Assembly: GCF_003003235.1 (NCBI RefSeq)
Contig: NZ_PVUE01000016.1
Location: 49,853 to 113,852 of the forward strand
Length of the DNA stretch: 64,000 nt
Direction of reading: 5' to 3'
Source: Antricoccus suffuscus
GTDB lineage: Bacteria > Actinomycetota > Actinomycetes > Mycobacteriales > Antricoccaceae
A program made the position numbers and the translations under genes. A model generated the notes under the pieces. That model was not told the DNA's origin. It saw only the letters and a list, made by a program, of their open reading frames with translations, and ran no database searches. Of this stretch, positions 10,468 through 19,592 are shown piece by piece (the stretch's first letter is position 1; each line of letters starts with the position of its first letter).

Positions 10468-10822
10468 TGAGCACACTTCCTCTCGTGAGGTCTGCTGATC
10501 GCACCGGGCCAGCGAGAGGAGGCCGGAGTGCATCCGCGTGATATCGCAAACGTACGCCGGAGGGATGTTTAGTTTCTGTAACGAACGGACCCGTACCGTC
10601 GCGATGTTTCCGAGATGTAATCTGTCAATTCGCGCGTGTGCGACATGCAAAGCGAGCGGCATTGCCGACGCTAAAGGGATGTTCGTGATTCTAAGGCCGC
10701 AAATTAACCACGGGATTTGAGGGGTTAATTCGAGGCTTCGATGGGCGTTGGGAGGGCGCGGCGTGGTCGGTAGATTCCTAGGAGGAGCGTTACGTAATCA
10801 CCAACCGGGGAGCAACCAAAAC
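10468..10822. other. Divergent intergenic region between MFS and carboxylase genes
   Basis: 355 bases, noticeably AT-richer around 10555-10735 than the flanking genes, which fits two back-to-back promoters. It contains the inverted repeat described separately, a TTACGTAA palindrome at 10790-10797 and an orphan AGGAGGAG at 10780-10787 with no start codon at usable distance. No RNA gene was recognised. Confidence 0.6.
10702..10730. promoter_or_regulatory. Candidate operator, perfect 8-bp inverted repeat
   Basis: AATTAACC at 10702-10709 and GGTTAATT at 10723-10730 are perfect inverted repeats separated by 13 bases, in the divergent gap between the MFS and carboxylase genes. The size suits a dimeric regulator. 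The nearest regulator is the TetR at 2570, but no link is demonstrated. Confidence 0.5.
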
Positions 10823-13800
10823 ATGACGTCGATTTCGAAAGTACTGATTGCTAACCGCGGAGAGGTCGCGACGCGCGTCGCTCGCGCCGTCGCGGGACTG
10901 GGCCTGCGTTCGGTCGGGATCCATTCGGCCGACGATGGCGACTCGCTTCATTTGCGGCACTGCGATGAGATAGTCGCGCTCGACGGCAGCGGGCCGTCGG
11001 CGTACCTCGACGGTGAACAGATCGTGCGGCGCGCGGTCGAGATCGGTGCAAGCCACATCCATCCCGGTTACGGGTTCCTCAGCGAGAACGCAGACTTCGC
11101 GCGCGCCTGCGAAAAGCACGGAATCGTGTTTGTCGGCCCTGCGGCCGACGTACTTGAGGAGTTCGGCGACAAGAGCAAGGCTCGGGCGCTCGCGTTGGCG
11201 CATGATGTCCCGATCCTGCCCGGTACGCCGCACGCCGCGACCAAAGAGCAGATGCGCGATTTCATCGACGGGCTGGGCGCCGCCTTTACCGAGGGCAAGG
11301 TTGCCGCCCTGATTAAGGCGGTCGCCGGTGGCGGCGGCCGCGGGATGCGGATCGTACGACGGCTCGACGAGCTTGAGGCGGCGTACGACCTCTGCGCCGC
11401 CGAGGCGCAGGGTGCGTTTGGGTCACCCGACGTCTATATAGAGCAGCTGCTCCCGAGCGCGCAGCACATCGAGGTGCAGTTGATCGGCGACGGCACGGGG
11501 GCAGTCAGCCACATCTGGGACCGAGACTGCAGCATCCAGCGACGCAACCAGAAGCTGATCGAGATCGCGCCGTCACGAATCGTCGATGCCGAACTGCGCC
11601 AGCGCATTCTGTACGCCGCCAAGCGGTTGGCCGGAGCTCTCAACTACCGCGGCCTCGCGACGGTCGAGTTCCTCGTCGGCGAGGACGGCGACTACTACTT
11701 CATGGAGACCAATCCGCGACTACAGGTCGAGCACACCGTCACCGAGGAAGTGACCGGTCTCGACTTGGTCCGCGCGCAGATCCAGGTCTGCTGCGGACTT
11801 ACGCTCGATGATCTCGGCCTCGAGCAGGAGCAGATTCCGGAGCCTCGGGGCTACGCCGTACAGGTCCGGCTCAACGCCGAAATCATGCAGCAGGATGGTA
11901 CGACGATCCCGCAAACGGGTCGTATCAGCGCCTTCCATCTCGCGTCCGGCCGCGGCATCCGGGCCGACGCCAACGCGTACGCCGGCTACAGCGTCAATCC
12001 GCGGTTCGATTCGCTGCTGGCGAAGTTGATCGTGCACAGCAACCTGGATGACTTCGAGAGTGTCGCGGCCATCGCCGACCGCGCCCTTGCCGAGTCGCAG
12101 ATCAGCGGTGTTGAAACCAACATCAGCTTGCAGCGTGCCATCCTCCGCTCGGCCGAATTCCGCAGCGGTACGGCGCGGACTAACTTCGTTGACAGCAACA
12201 TCCAAACGCTTCTTGAGGCCGTACCGGTCGCACCGGCCCTGTTCGCCGACCACGCGGCTACCGGGCAAGTCACGCACGCGGCGGTCGCGGTGCCCGAAGG
12301 CGTGATCGGTGTCGAGTCGCCGATGAGCGGCGCCGTCGTGTCGGTCGATGTGGCTCCCGGCGACACCGTACGCGCCGGTCAGACATTGCTGGTCTTGGAG
12401 TCGATGAAGATGCAGCACGTCATCGCGGCGCCCGAAGCCGGTGAGGTGCGCGAGATCTATACGAGCACGGGCGATGTCGTGGATGCCAACGCGATCGTGG
12501 TGGCTTACGAGCCGCGCAACGCCTCCGGTGGTGATACGGCCGAACAGCGGCAGATCGACCCGGACTACATCCGACCCGATCTCAACGCGCTCATCGAGCG
12601 TAAGAAGTTTCTCTGGGACGAAAATCGGCCGCGTGCGGTGGAGAAGCGGCACAAGCTGGGCAAACGGACCGTCCGCGAAAACGTCGAGCGCCTGGTCGAC
12701 CCTGGCACTTTCGTCGAGTACAACTCGCTGGTAATTGCCGCGCAGCGCAAGCGTCGTAGCCTCGATGACCTCATCGAGAACACCCCCGCCGATGGGTTGG
12801 TCACCGGACTCGCGCGGGTGGGTGAAGCGACGTTCGGCCGCGAAAAGTCGATGTGCGCGGTGTTCGCGTATGACTACACGGTATTGGCAGGCACCCAGGG
12901 CTACTGGAACCACAAGAAGACCGACCGCATCTTCGATGTCGCGTATCGCCAGCAGCACCCGGTGATCTTGTTCTGCGAAGGCGGCGGCGGCCGCCCGGGC
13001 GACGTCGATCCGGACAAGGTGTCCGGACTAAGCAACCCCTCCTGGCTGTGGCTCGGCAAGCTCAGCGGAACGGTCCCATTCGTCGGTATCACGTCGGGCC
13101 GCTGCTTTGCCGGCAACGCCGCGATGTTGGGTGTCTGCGATGTCGTCATTGCGACCTCCGACTCCAACATCGGCATGGGTGGCCCGGCGATGATCGAAGG
13201 CGGTGGCCTAGGGGTGTTCGCGCCGGAGGAGATCGGCCCGATCGACGTACAGACTCACAATGGCGTCGTCGATATCGAGGTCGAGGACGAGGACGAGGCC
13301 GTCGACGTCGCCAAGAAGTACCTCTCCTACTTCCAGGGCGACCTGCCCGACTTCCAGGCGCACGACCAACGGCTGTTGCGGCACGTCATCCCCGAGAACC
13401 GCAAGCGGGTGTACGACGTACGCCAAGCCATCGAGTTGCTGTTCGACGTGGACTCGGTGCTAGAGCTGCGACCGAAGTTCGGTACGACGATCGTCACGGC
13501 GCTCGCGCGTCTCGAAGGCCGCGCCGTCGGGGTTATCGCCAACAACCCGAAGGTGCTCGGCGGCGCGATCGACTCGGACGGGTCCGACAAAGCCGCCCGC
13601 TTTATCCAGTTGTGCGATGTTTTCGGTATCCCGATCGTCTCGCTGTGCGACACCCCCGGCTTCATGGTCGGTCCCGACTCGGAAAAGACGGCGAGTGTGC
13701 GTCACATGAGCAGAATGTTCTTACGCGGAGGCAATGCGTCCGTTCCGATCGCGATGGTCGTGCTGCGCAAGTGCTACGGCCTGGGTGGCATGGCGATGGG

Positions 13801-14125
13801 CGGTGCGAGTACCTTCGTGCCAATGATCGGCTTGGCCTGGCCGACATCGGAGTTCGGCGGAATGGGGCTGGAAGGCGCCGTGCGATTGGGGTTCCGCAAG
13901 GAACTCGAAGCGATCGACGATCCCGGCGAGCGCGAGACGCGCTACCAGGAACTCGTCGACGGGATGTATGAGTGGGGCGGGGGCATCAACACTGCAACTC
14001 ACCTGGAGATCGACGATGTCATCGATCCGGCCGACACTCGCCGGTTGCTGACGCTGTCGCTTGGTGATGTGGAAAAGGGAAAGTGGACCAATAGTCACTC
14101 GAACCCGCTGATTGACGCCTGGTAG
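10823..14125 (+). CDS. Single-chain acyl-CoA carboxylase (BC-BCCP-CT fusion)
   Basis: 1100 residues carrying all parts of a biotin-dependent carboxylase. The biotin carboxylase (about 1-450) has KVLIANRGEVATRV, the ATP-grasp glycine loop KAVAGGGGRGMR and METNPRLQVEHTVTEEVTG. The biotin carrier has ESMKM with Lys529 as the biotinylation site. The carboxyltransferase runs from about residue 600 to the end (KLGKRTVRENVERLVDPG onward). ATG 10823 was chosen because the family begins there; the frame opens earlier. Most actinobacteria use separate alpha and beta subunits. This layout matches the single-chain long-chain acyl-CoA carboxylases described from mycobacteria. Substrate chain length is unknown. 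Confidence 0.92.
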   Translation: MTSISKVLIANRGEVATRVARAVAGLGLRSVGIHSADDGDSLHLRHCDEIVALDGSGPSAYLDGEQIVRRAVEIGASHIHPGYGFLSENADFARACEKHGIVFVGPAADVLEEFGDKSKARALALAHDVPILPGTPHAATKEQMRDFIDGLGAAFTEGKVAALIKAVAGGGGRGMRIVRRLDELEAAYDLCAAEAQGAFGSPDVYIEQLLPSAQHIEVQLIGDGTGAVSHIWDRDCSIQRRNQKLIEIAPSRIVDAELRQRILYAAKRLAGALNYRGLATVEFLVGEDGDYYFMETNPRLQVEHTVTEEVTGLDLVRAQIQVCCGLTLDDLGLEQEQIPEPRGYAVQVRLNAEIMQQDGTTIPQTGRISAFHLASGRGIRADANAYAGYSVNPRFDSLLAKLIVHSNLDDFESVAAIADRALAESQISGVETNISLQRAILRSAEFRSGTARTNFVDSNIQTLLEAVPVAPALFADHAATGQVTHAAVAVPEGVIGVESPMSGAVVSVDVAPGDTVRAGQTLLVLESMKMQHVIAAPEAGEVREIYTSTGDVVDANAIVVAYEPRNASGGDTAEQRQIDPDYIRPDLNALIERKKFLWDENRPRAVEKRHKLGKRTVRENVERLVDPGTFVEYNSLVIAAQRKRRSLDDLIENTPADGLVTGLARVGEATFGREKSMCAVFAYDYTVLAGTQGYWNHKKTDRIFDVAYRQQHPVILFCEGGGGRPGDVDPDKVSGLSNPSWLWLGKLSGTVPFVGITSGRCFAGNAAMLGVCDVVIATSDSNIGMGGPAMIEGGGLGVFAPEEIGPIDVQTHNGVVDIEVEDEDEAVDVAKKYLSYFQGDLPDFQAHDQRLLRHVIPENRKRVYDVRQAIELLFDVDSVLELRPKFGTTIVTALARLEGRAVGVIANNPKVLGGAIDSDGSDKAARFIQLCDVFGIPIVSLCDTPGFMVGPDSEKTASVRHMSRMFLRGGNASVPIAMVVLRKCYGLGGMAMGGASTFVPMIGLAWPTSEFGGMGLEGAVRLGFRKELEAIDDPGERETRYQELVDGMYEWGGGINTATHLEIDDVIDPADTRRLLTLSLGDVEKGKWTNSHSNPLIDAW

Positions 14126-14170
14126 TAATACTGCGGCGAGTATTGCAATCCAAACGAGAAGGATCGGTTA

Positions 14171-15940
14171 ATGACACTCGACGAGACGCGCAACCAGGGG
14201 GTCCAGGAACACGTGGAACAGCACGCAACACAGTCAGAAGAGCAGATCCTGGCCGACATTGCCCGCCGTCAGCAGGAGTCCTGGCCGGCTAGCGTTCCGC
14301 GCGAGGTGACTTACGAACTGGGCGAGATCCCGCTGTCGGACTATGTGCGGGAGCGGGCACGGCTGACTCCCGACGCCATCGCGATCGTCTTCTACGGCTA
14401 CGAGATGACCTTTGCCGACCTCGACCGCCAGAGCGACCAGGTCGCGGCGTACCTCTTGGCCAACGGGCTGGTCGGGGGTGACCGGGTCGCTGTCATGATG
14501 CAGAACTGTCCGCAGTTCATCGCGGCCTTTTACGGAATTCTCAAGGCCGGCGGCGTGCATGTACCGGTCAATCCGATGTTCCAAGAGGCGGAGCTGATCT
14601 ACGAGCTCGAAGACTCCGGTGCCGAGATCATGTTTGCCCTCGACTCCGTAGCCGGGCTGGTCGCAAAGGTCCAGGACCGCACCCCGCTTCGCATGGTCGT
14701 CACGACGTCGATCGACGAGTTCGTGCCTGACGAACCGTCGATGCCTTTGCCAGCAGGGTTTACCGATGCGGTGCCGCCGGTGCACGGAATGGGTCGCTGG
14801 GCCGACGTACTCGCGACGCCGTTGCCCGAGTCCTGGCCCAAGATCGACCTGGATGCGCTCGCCGCGCTCAACTACACCGGCGGTACGACGGGCATGCCGA
14901 AGGGCTGTGAGCACACGCAGCGCCACATGCTCTATACCGCCGCGGCGAGCAAGTCGAGTCGCTTCTTCGGTGAAAACGAAAACTCCGCGACCGTGAGCTT
15001 TCTACCGGTGTTCTGGATTGCCGGCGAGAACGTCGGCGTGCTCAATCCGGTCTACTCCGGCACGACGTGTGTGTTGCTGACGCGCTGGGATCCGCTGGCC
15101 GTGCTCACCGGCATCGACCGCTACAACGTCGGTGTCACGATTGGTACCGTCGACAACTACATCGAGCTCATGGAGCATCCTCGGTTCGGCGACTTCGACC
15201 TGAGTTCGGTCACTGCGCCGATGGCGATGTCGTTTGTGACGAAGATGGGTCCGGAGTTCCGTGACCGATGGCGCGACCTGGTCGGTGGGCAGAGCGTGCT
15301 GCACGAGGCGGCGTACGGGATGACCGAGACGCACACCTCCGACTCGTTTGTGCACGGTTTCCAAGACGGCAACTACGACTTGAACCAGCGACCGGTTTTC
15401 TGCGGTCTGCCGATGCCGGGTACGGCGTTCAAGATCGCCGACTTCGAAACCGGAGCAGCGCTTCCGGTCGGCGCCGAGGGCGAAATCTGCGTCAAGACGC
15501 CATCGTTGCTGACGAGCTACTGGAACAAGCCCGAGGCGACGGCCGCCGCGCTACGCAACGGCTGGCTGCACACTGGCGATATCGGTCAGATCGGTGAAGA
15601 CGGTTGCCTGCATTTCCTCGGCAGAAGCAAGGAGATGCTCAAGGTCAACGGGATGAGCGTGTTTCCGTCCGAGATCGAGGTACTGCTCTCGAAGCATCCG
15701 GACATCGAGGCCGCGGCCGTCATCGGTACGCCGGACCCCAAGCGCGGCGAGATGCCCGTCGCGTTTCTTTTGTTGGCCGACGGAGCCACCGCCGACCCGG
15801 AAGCGATCAGGGCATGGTGCAAGGAGAATATGGCTACCTACAAGGTGCCGCTGATCGAGATCGTCGACAAGATGCCGCTTACCGATACGGGAAAGATCAA
15901 GAAGCACGTCCTCGCCGAGCGCTACAACGCCCCCGCGTGA
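14171..15940 (+). CDS. AMP-forming acyl-CoA synthetase (ANL superfamily)
   Basis: 589 residues. The phosphate-binding loop YTGGTTGMPKG is at 235-245, AAYGMTETHTS near 380 and GWLHTGDIGQIGEDG near 460. The C-terminal adenylation/thioesterification lysine is Lys575 in PLTDTGKIKK. It activates a carboxylic acid with ATP and CoA. GAGAAGGA precedes the ATG, and the gene follows the carboxylase by 45 bases, so the two are likely cotranscribed. It could supply the acyl-CoA used by the carboxylase. Confidence 0.9.
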   Translation: MTLDETRNQGVQEHVEQHATQSEEQILADIARRQQESWPASVPREVTYELGEIPLSDYVRERARLTPDAIAIVFYGYEMTFADLDRQSDQVAAYLLANGLVGGDRVAVMMQNCPQFIAAFYGILKAGGVHVPVNPMFQEAELIYELEDSGAEIMFALDSVAGLVAKVQDRTPLRMVVTTSIDEFVPDEPSMPLPAGFTDAVPPVHGMGRWADVLATPLPESWPKIDLDALAALNYTGGTTGMPKGCEHTQRHMLYTAAASKSSRFFGENENSATVSFLPVFWIAGENVGVLNPVYSGTTCVLLTRWDPLAVLTGIDRYNVGVTIGTVDNYIELMEHPRFGDFDLSSVTAPMAMSFVTKMGPEFRDRWRDLVGGQSVLHEAAYGMTETHTSDSFVHGFQDGNYDLNQRPVFCGLPMPGTAFKIADFETGAALPVGAEGEICVKTPSLLTSYWNKPEATAAALRNGWLHTGDIGQIGEDGCLHFLGRSKEMLKVNGMSVFPSEIEVLLSKHPDIEAAAVIGTPDPKRGEMPVAFLLLADGATADPEAIRAWCKENMATYKVPLIEIVDKMPLTDTGKIKKHVLAERYNAPA

Positions 15941-16013
15941 CGAGCCGCGATCGTCGTCCCGTTATGCCTCACCGCCGAACGGTAGGCTTCGATGCGGCAC
16001 GAAAGGAGCCCGC

Positions 16014-16904
16014 ATGACAAGCACCGGCCAGCAGACGCTCGCCAGCAACGGAATCGCGATCGCTTACGAAGTGCGCGGACCCGAGGACGGCCAGCCCCTG
16101 CTGCTCGTCAACGGACTCGGCTCGCAAATGATCGGCTACCGCACCGAGCTATGCGACAAGTTCGCCCGGCGCGGCTTCCGCGTGATCCGCTTCGACAACC
16201 GCGACGTCGGCCATTCCACGTATTTCGACGATCGGCCGCTGCCCGATATCCGCGCGATCTTGAAGGGCGATCTGTCCACGGCGGCGTACACGCTGTCGGA
16301 CATGGCCGCGGACGCCGTCGGCCTGCTAGACGGGCTTGGCATCGAGGCCGCACACATCGTCGGGATGTCGATGGGCGGCATGCTCGTGCAACGGATCGCG
16401 ATCGATTTCCCCGAGCGGGTGCTGTCGATGACGTCCATTATGTCGACGACGGGCGAAAGGTCGGTCGGCCGCGCGACGCCGGAGGCAAATGCGCGGCTCA
16501 TGCAGCCGCTGCCGGCAGACCGGGAGGAGGCGCTCGACAAGCTCACCGAGGACAGCCGTGTCATCGGCTCGCCCGGGTTTGTCTTCGACGCGGCGAAGAT
16601 CCGCGCGCAGCATGTCGAGGCACTCGACCGGGCGACACACCCGGCGGGCACGGCGCGTCAGCAGGGCGCCATCTTCGCCGACTCCGATCGCACTCCGGCG
16701 CTGCGTGAGCTGAGGTTGCCGACCCTCGTAATCCACGGCGCCGACGACCCGTTGATCGGCGTTTCCGGGGGTGAGGCGACCGCGGCCGCAGTATCAGGAG
16801 CGCAACTCAAGATCTATCCGGGCATGGGCCACAACTTGCCCGAGGACCTGTGGGATGACTTCGTAGCAGATATCGCCGGTATCGCAGGAATGCCGCCTGC
16901 ATAA
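16014..16904 (+). CDS. Alpha/beta hydrolase
   Basis: 296 residues. The oxyanion/HG-like element is LLLVNGLGSQMIGY, the nucleophile elbow is HIVGMSMGGMLVQ with Ser119, and the likely catalytic His is in YPGMGHNLPEDLW near the C-terminus. AAAGGAG precedes the ATG. It lies downstream of the acyl-CoA synthetase and could release the acid from an ester, but alpha/beta hydrolases are too diverse to name the substrate. Confidence 0.85.
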   Translation: MTSTGQQTLASNGIAIAYEVRGPEDGQPLLLVNGLGSQMIGYRTELCDKFARRGFRVIRFDNRDVGHSTYFDDRPLPDIRAILKGDLSTAAYTLSDMAADAVGLLDGLGIEAAHIVGMSMGGMLVQRIAIDFPERVLSMTSIMSTTGERSVGRATPEANARLMQPLPADREEALDKLTEDSRVIGSPGFVFDAAKIRAQHVEALDRATHPAGTARQQGAIFADSDRTPALRELRLPTLVIHGADDPLIGVSGGEATAAAVSGAQLKIYPGMGHNLPEDLWDDFVADIAGIAGMPPA

Positions 16905-16941
16905 GGCGCCGCCGCAGCGACGATGACCCCGAGATTGGTGT

Positions 16942-17700
16942 CTACGTCGTACCGGCCGCAGGCGACCGCGCGATCCAGGCCTTGAGTATCTGCACTAGCT
17001 CATCGGGCACGGTCATCGGACCCATATGTCCGGACCGGGTCTCGGCGTACTCGATATGCGGGGCCTGCAGCGTGATCGGCGGCATCGAACGATCGTCGGT
17101 ACCGCTGACGAACAGCACCGGGATATGCGGGTGGGCCAGGATTGCTTCGCTGCGGTCGGCGCGGTCACGGATTGTCATCAGCGCGAACCGCGCTGCGTCC
17201 ACGCTCGCAGACTTGGTGATCTGCACGGTCTCTTCAAAGATCTCCGGCGGATCGTAGTCAGCGACGTACACCGGGAACAAGTCGCGTACGACGCTCTCCC
17301 ACGGCTCATTTTCAAATCGGCTGATAGCTTCGCTGCGAGCCTGTTGCTTCTCCGGTGGGTCGGCGTACGGCTGAGAGTAGATGATCGCCGCAGCACTCAA
17401 AGTGTGCGGGAAGCTTGCGATGAGCTCCGCGGTGACGTAGCCGCCCCACGAATGGCCGACGACAATCGGGTCAGTGAGACTGAGCCCGGTAATCATGTCG
17501 GCAAGCTCGGCGGCAGCGTCGTACATCGTATTGGCGCCGCCCGGGAGGTCACTTCCACCATGCCCGGGCAGGTCCACGGTGACGACTTCGTATTCGTCGG
17601 CCAGCAACGGCACGACTCGCGAGAATATCTGCTGTGATCCCAGCAGTCCGTGGATAAGCACGATGGGTCGTCCGGAGCCGGTGCGCTGATGCTGAAGCAT
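16942..17700 (-). CDS. Alpha/beta hydrolase
   Basis: 252 residues. It has IVLIHGLLGSQQIFSRV, the elbow VVGHSWGGYVTAE with Ser84, and a probable catalytic Asp in FVSGTDDRSMPP. There is no signal peptide. It converges with the hydrolase at 16014 but is not its close copy. On its own strand TATAGT lies five bases before the ATG and no ribosome site is visible, which hints at a leaderless or near-leaderless message. Confidence 0.85.
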   Translation of the reverse strand: MLQHQRTGSGRPIVLIHGLLGSQQIFSRVVPLLADEYEVVTVDLPGHGGSDLPGGANTMYDAAAELADMITGLSLTDPIVVGHSWGGYVTAELIASFPHTLSAAAIIYSQPYADPPEKQQARSEAISRFENEPWESVVRDLFPVYVADYDPPEIFEETVQITKSASVDAARFALMTIRDRADRSEAILAHPHIPVLFVSGTDDRSMPPITLQAPHIEYAETRSGHMGPMTVPDELVQILKAWIARSPAAGTT

Positions 17701-17752
17701 GACCGACTATAACTTGCGCGGATCGTCGGGCAGGTTTTCGCGGATCGTGAGG

Positions 17753-18250
17753 TTAATGGACGCGACGTTCGAGACGGTTGCGCTTTTTGAAGTGATCGCT
17801 CATCGCGCGTTCGATCTCGCGGTTGGCGTCTCGGGCGGCGAGCGTCTGCCGCTTGTCGTACGCGGTCTTGCCGCGGGCGAGCGCGAGCTCGATCTTGGCG
17901 AGTCCGTCGAGGAAGTACAGGCTCAGGGGGATAAGTGAGGAGCCATGATCTTGCAGCGCGAGGCTCAACTTGGTGATCTGCCTGCGGTGCAGGAGAAGTT
18001 TGCGTTTGCGCCGAGCCGAATGATTGGTCCACGTGCCCTGCGAGTATTCGCTGATGTGTACGCCGTACATCCAGACTTCGTCGTTTTCGATCACGGCGAA
18101 CCCGTCGACGAGCGACGCCTTCCCCTCACGGAGCGCCTTGACCTCGGTGCCGGCCAGTACGATCCCAGCCTCGTAAGTGTCCAGGATCGCGTAGTTATGG
18201 CGTGCCTTGCGGTTGGCGGCGATCTGTAGACGTCCTGAGCGGTCTCTCAT
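17753..18250 (-). CDS. smpB: SsrA-binding protein SmpB
   Basis: 165 residues, the normal SmpB length. The signature [19 protein letters not shown] then [14 protein letters not shown], and [19 protein letters not shown], are unmistakable. The basic C-terminal tail ([11 protein letters not shown]) is present. SmpB binds tmRNA and delivers it to stalled ribosomes. The ATG at 18250 was chosen because the conserved N-terminus begins there. Its gene starts five bases after the stop of a PucR-like regulator, an unusual neighbour, and no ssrA gene is visible next to it. Confidence 0.96.
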   Translation of the reverse strand: MRDRSGRLQIAANRKARHNYAILDTYEAGIVLAGTEVKALREGKASLVDGFAVIENDEVWMYGVHISEYSQGTWTNHSARRKRKLLLHRRQITKLSLALQDHGSSLIPLSLYFLDGLAKIELALARGKTAYDKRQTLAARDANREIERAMSDHFKKRNRLERRVH

Positions 18251-18255
18251 AGCTC

Positions 18256-19554
18256 CTATTTTGCAGTGTGCAGGACCGCGCTGCCGAGGAACTGACACGC
18301 CTGTAGTGCCACCTCGACGTCGAGCCGGTCGACGGTCAGTGGTCGGCCGCGTTCTTCGAGCGCCTTGGCGACTCGGTATTTGACCGAGTTTCGATGCAAA
18401 TGCAGCAGCTCGGAGGACTGGGTGTAGCTGCCGCCGGTGCGCAGGAAGCATTGCAGGGTCTCGCGCAACCGTTCGTTACTAGGGGTGTTATCGGCGAGCG
18501 GGCCGAGCACCTCATAAATCCAGGACCGCGTGGTATCCAGATCTCGGGTGAGCACCGAAACTATCGCCACGCCCGGGTCGCCGTAGCTGACCGGATTGGG
18601 CACGTGACCCGCCGACGCAAGGCTGAGGATCTTGGTGGCCTCGGCCTCTTCATGAGTACGTCGAAACCCGGACACCCCGTAGCCGGGGAGCCCGATCGAG
18701 ACTCGTCCACCGTTGGTGCGCTCGACGAGGTCGCCGATCTCCGCCACCGTGACTGTCTTAGCCGTCTTGCCCATTGGAAGCCACGCCCACCCGGTGTTTC
18801 GATCGATGGCGGTGAAGATTGGCGGTGAAGAAGTCTGAGCCTGAGTGGCGAGATCGCGCGCAAATCTCTCGAGCATCATGACCTCCTCATGCGCCGGGTC
18901 GGCACCAGGCGTCCACAGCACAATGCCCACGTGGAACTGGTCAAGCGAGTAGCCGGTTTCTTTGGCGAAGGTGGCCACGTTGACCGCCTCATTCGACAGA
19001 ATCTTGTGGATCAACGAGGCGCTGACGTTGCCGGTCGTCGTACTCCACCGGCGTTGCTCCTCCTCGTAGACATCGAGCAGGTAGACGCAGATCCAGTCGA
19101 TGTACTGATAGAGCACGCTCGAGACGTAATGCATGACTTCGACCTTCAGGTCGGCATCGCAGTCGAGCCGCTGTGACTCGTCGAAGAACGCGGCGAGCAA
19201 GTTGTCCTGGCCCATGTGGTAAGCGCGAATCAGCGAGTTAGCGGAGATGCCGCGCTGCGCCAACCTCAACGCATATTCGACCGCGGCAGTCGAAGCCTGC
19301 AGATGATCGATGGGGATCTGATTGGCGATCACGTGGAAGATCGTCTTGACGTTGCCTTCGATGCTGGCCTGCATCAAATCGCGCAAGTGCTGGTCGGCGA
19401 CGAGATACTCGATTCCGGCGAGCAGCTCGGTCATCGAGTCGGTGATGTCGGTCTGGCGCGCGTTGAGATTGCCGGCAGCCTGCGCGGCAAGTCTGAGGAT
19501 CTCCGGCGGAGGATCGCCGCCCAAACTGATCTGACCGTCGTCTGTCGTCGTCAT
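18256..19554 (-). CDS. PucR/CdaR-type transcriptional regulator
   Basis: 432 residues. The C-terminus carries the PucR-type helix-turn-helix ([20 protein letters not shown], then [19 protein letters not shown]) at about residues 355-405. A GGDEF-like/CdaR middle domain and a helical N-terminal sensor region precede it. Such proteins usually activate catabolic genes in response to a small molecule. The ATG at 19554 follows a G-rich stretch; a longer frame upstream has no family similarity. It is immediately upstream of smpB, so the two may share a message. Confidence 0.87.
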   Translation of the reverse strand: MTTTDDGQISLGGDPPPEILRLAAQAAGNLNARQTDITDSMTELLAGIEYLVADQHLRDLMQASIEGNVKTIFHVIANQIPIDHLQASTAAVEYALRLAQRGISANSLIRAYHMGQDNLLAAFFDESQRLDCDADLKVEVMHYVSSVLYQYIDWICVYLLDVYEEEQRRWSTTTGNVSASLIHKILSNEAVNVATFAKETGYSLDQFHVGIVLWTPGADPAHEEVMMLERFARDLATQAQTSSPPIFTAIDRNTGWAWLPMGKTAKTVTVAEIGDLVERTNGGRVSIGLPGYGVSGFRRTHEEAEATKILSLASAGHVPNPVSYGDPGVAIVSVLTRDLDTTRSWIYEVLGPLADNTPSNERLRETLQCFLRTGGSYTQSSELLHLHRNSVKYRVAKALEERGRPLTVDRLDVEVALQACQFLGSAVLHTAK

Positions 19555-19592
19555 CGCCCAGCCCCCTAATCGCGCACCCGAACGAGTCAAAC

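Noticed and set aside
11720..12958. 412-codon open frame on the minus strand inside the carboxylase gene
   Set aside because: It is opposite a clear BC/BCCP coding region, is rich in Arg, Asp and His as expected of a shadow frame in GC-rich DNA, and has no family motif.
13048..13971. 307-codon alternative plus-strand frame inside the carboxyltransferase domain
   Set aside because: The carboxyltransferase frame is continuous and conserved; the alternative is Arg-rich with no motif.
17701..17752. Possible ssrA (tmRNA) gene next to smpB
   Set aside because: The gap is only 52 bases and shows no tmRNA ends or tag sequence; the other side of smpB is the PucR gene.
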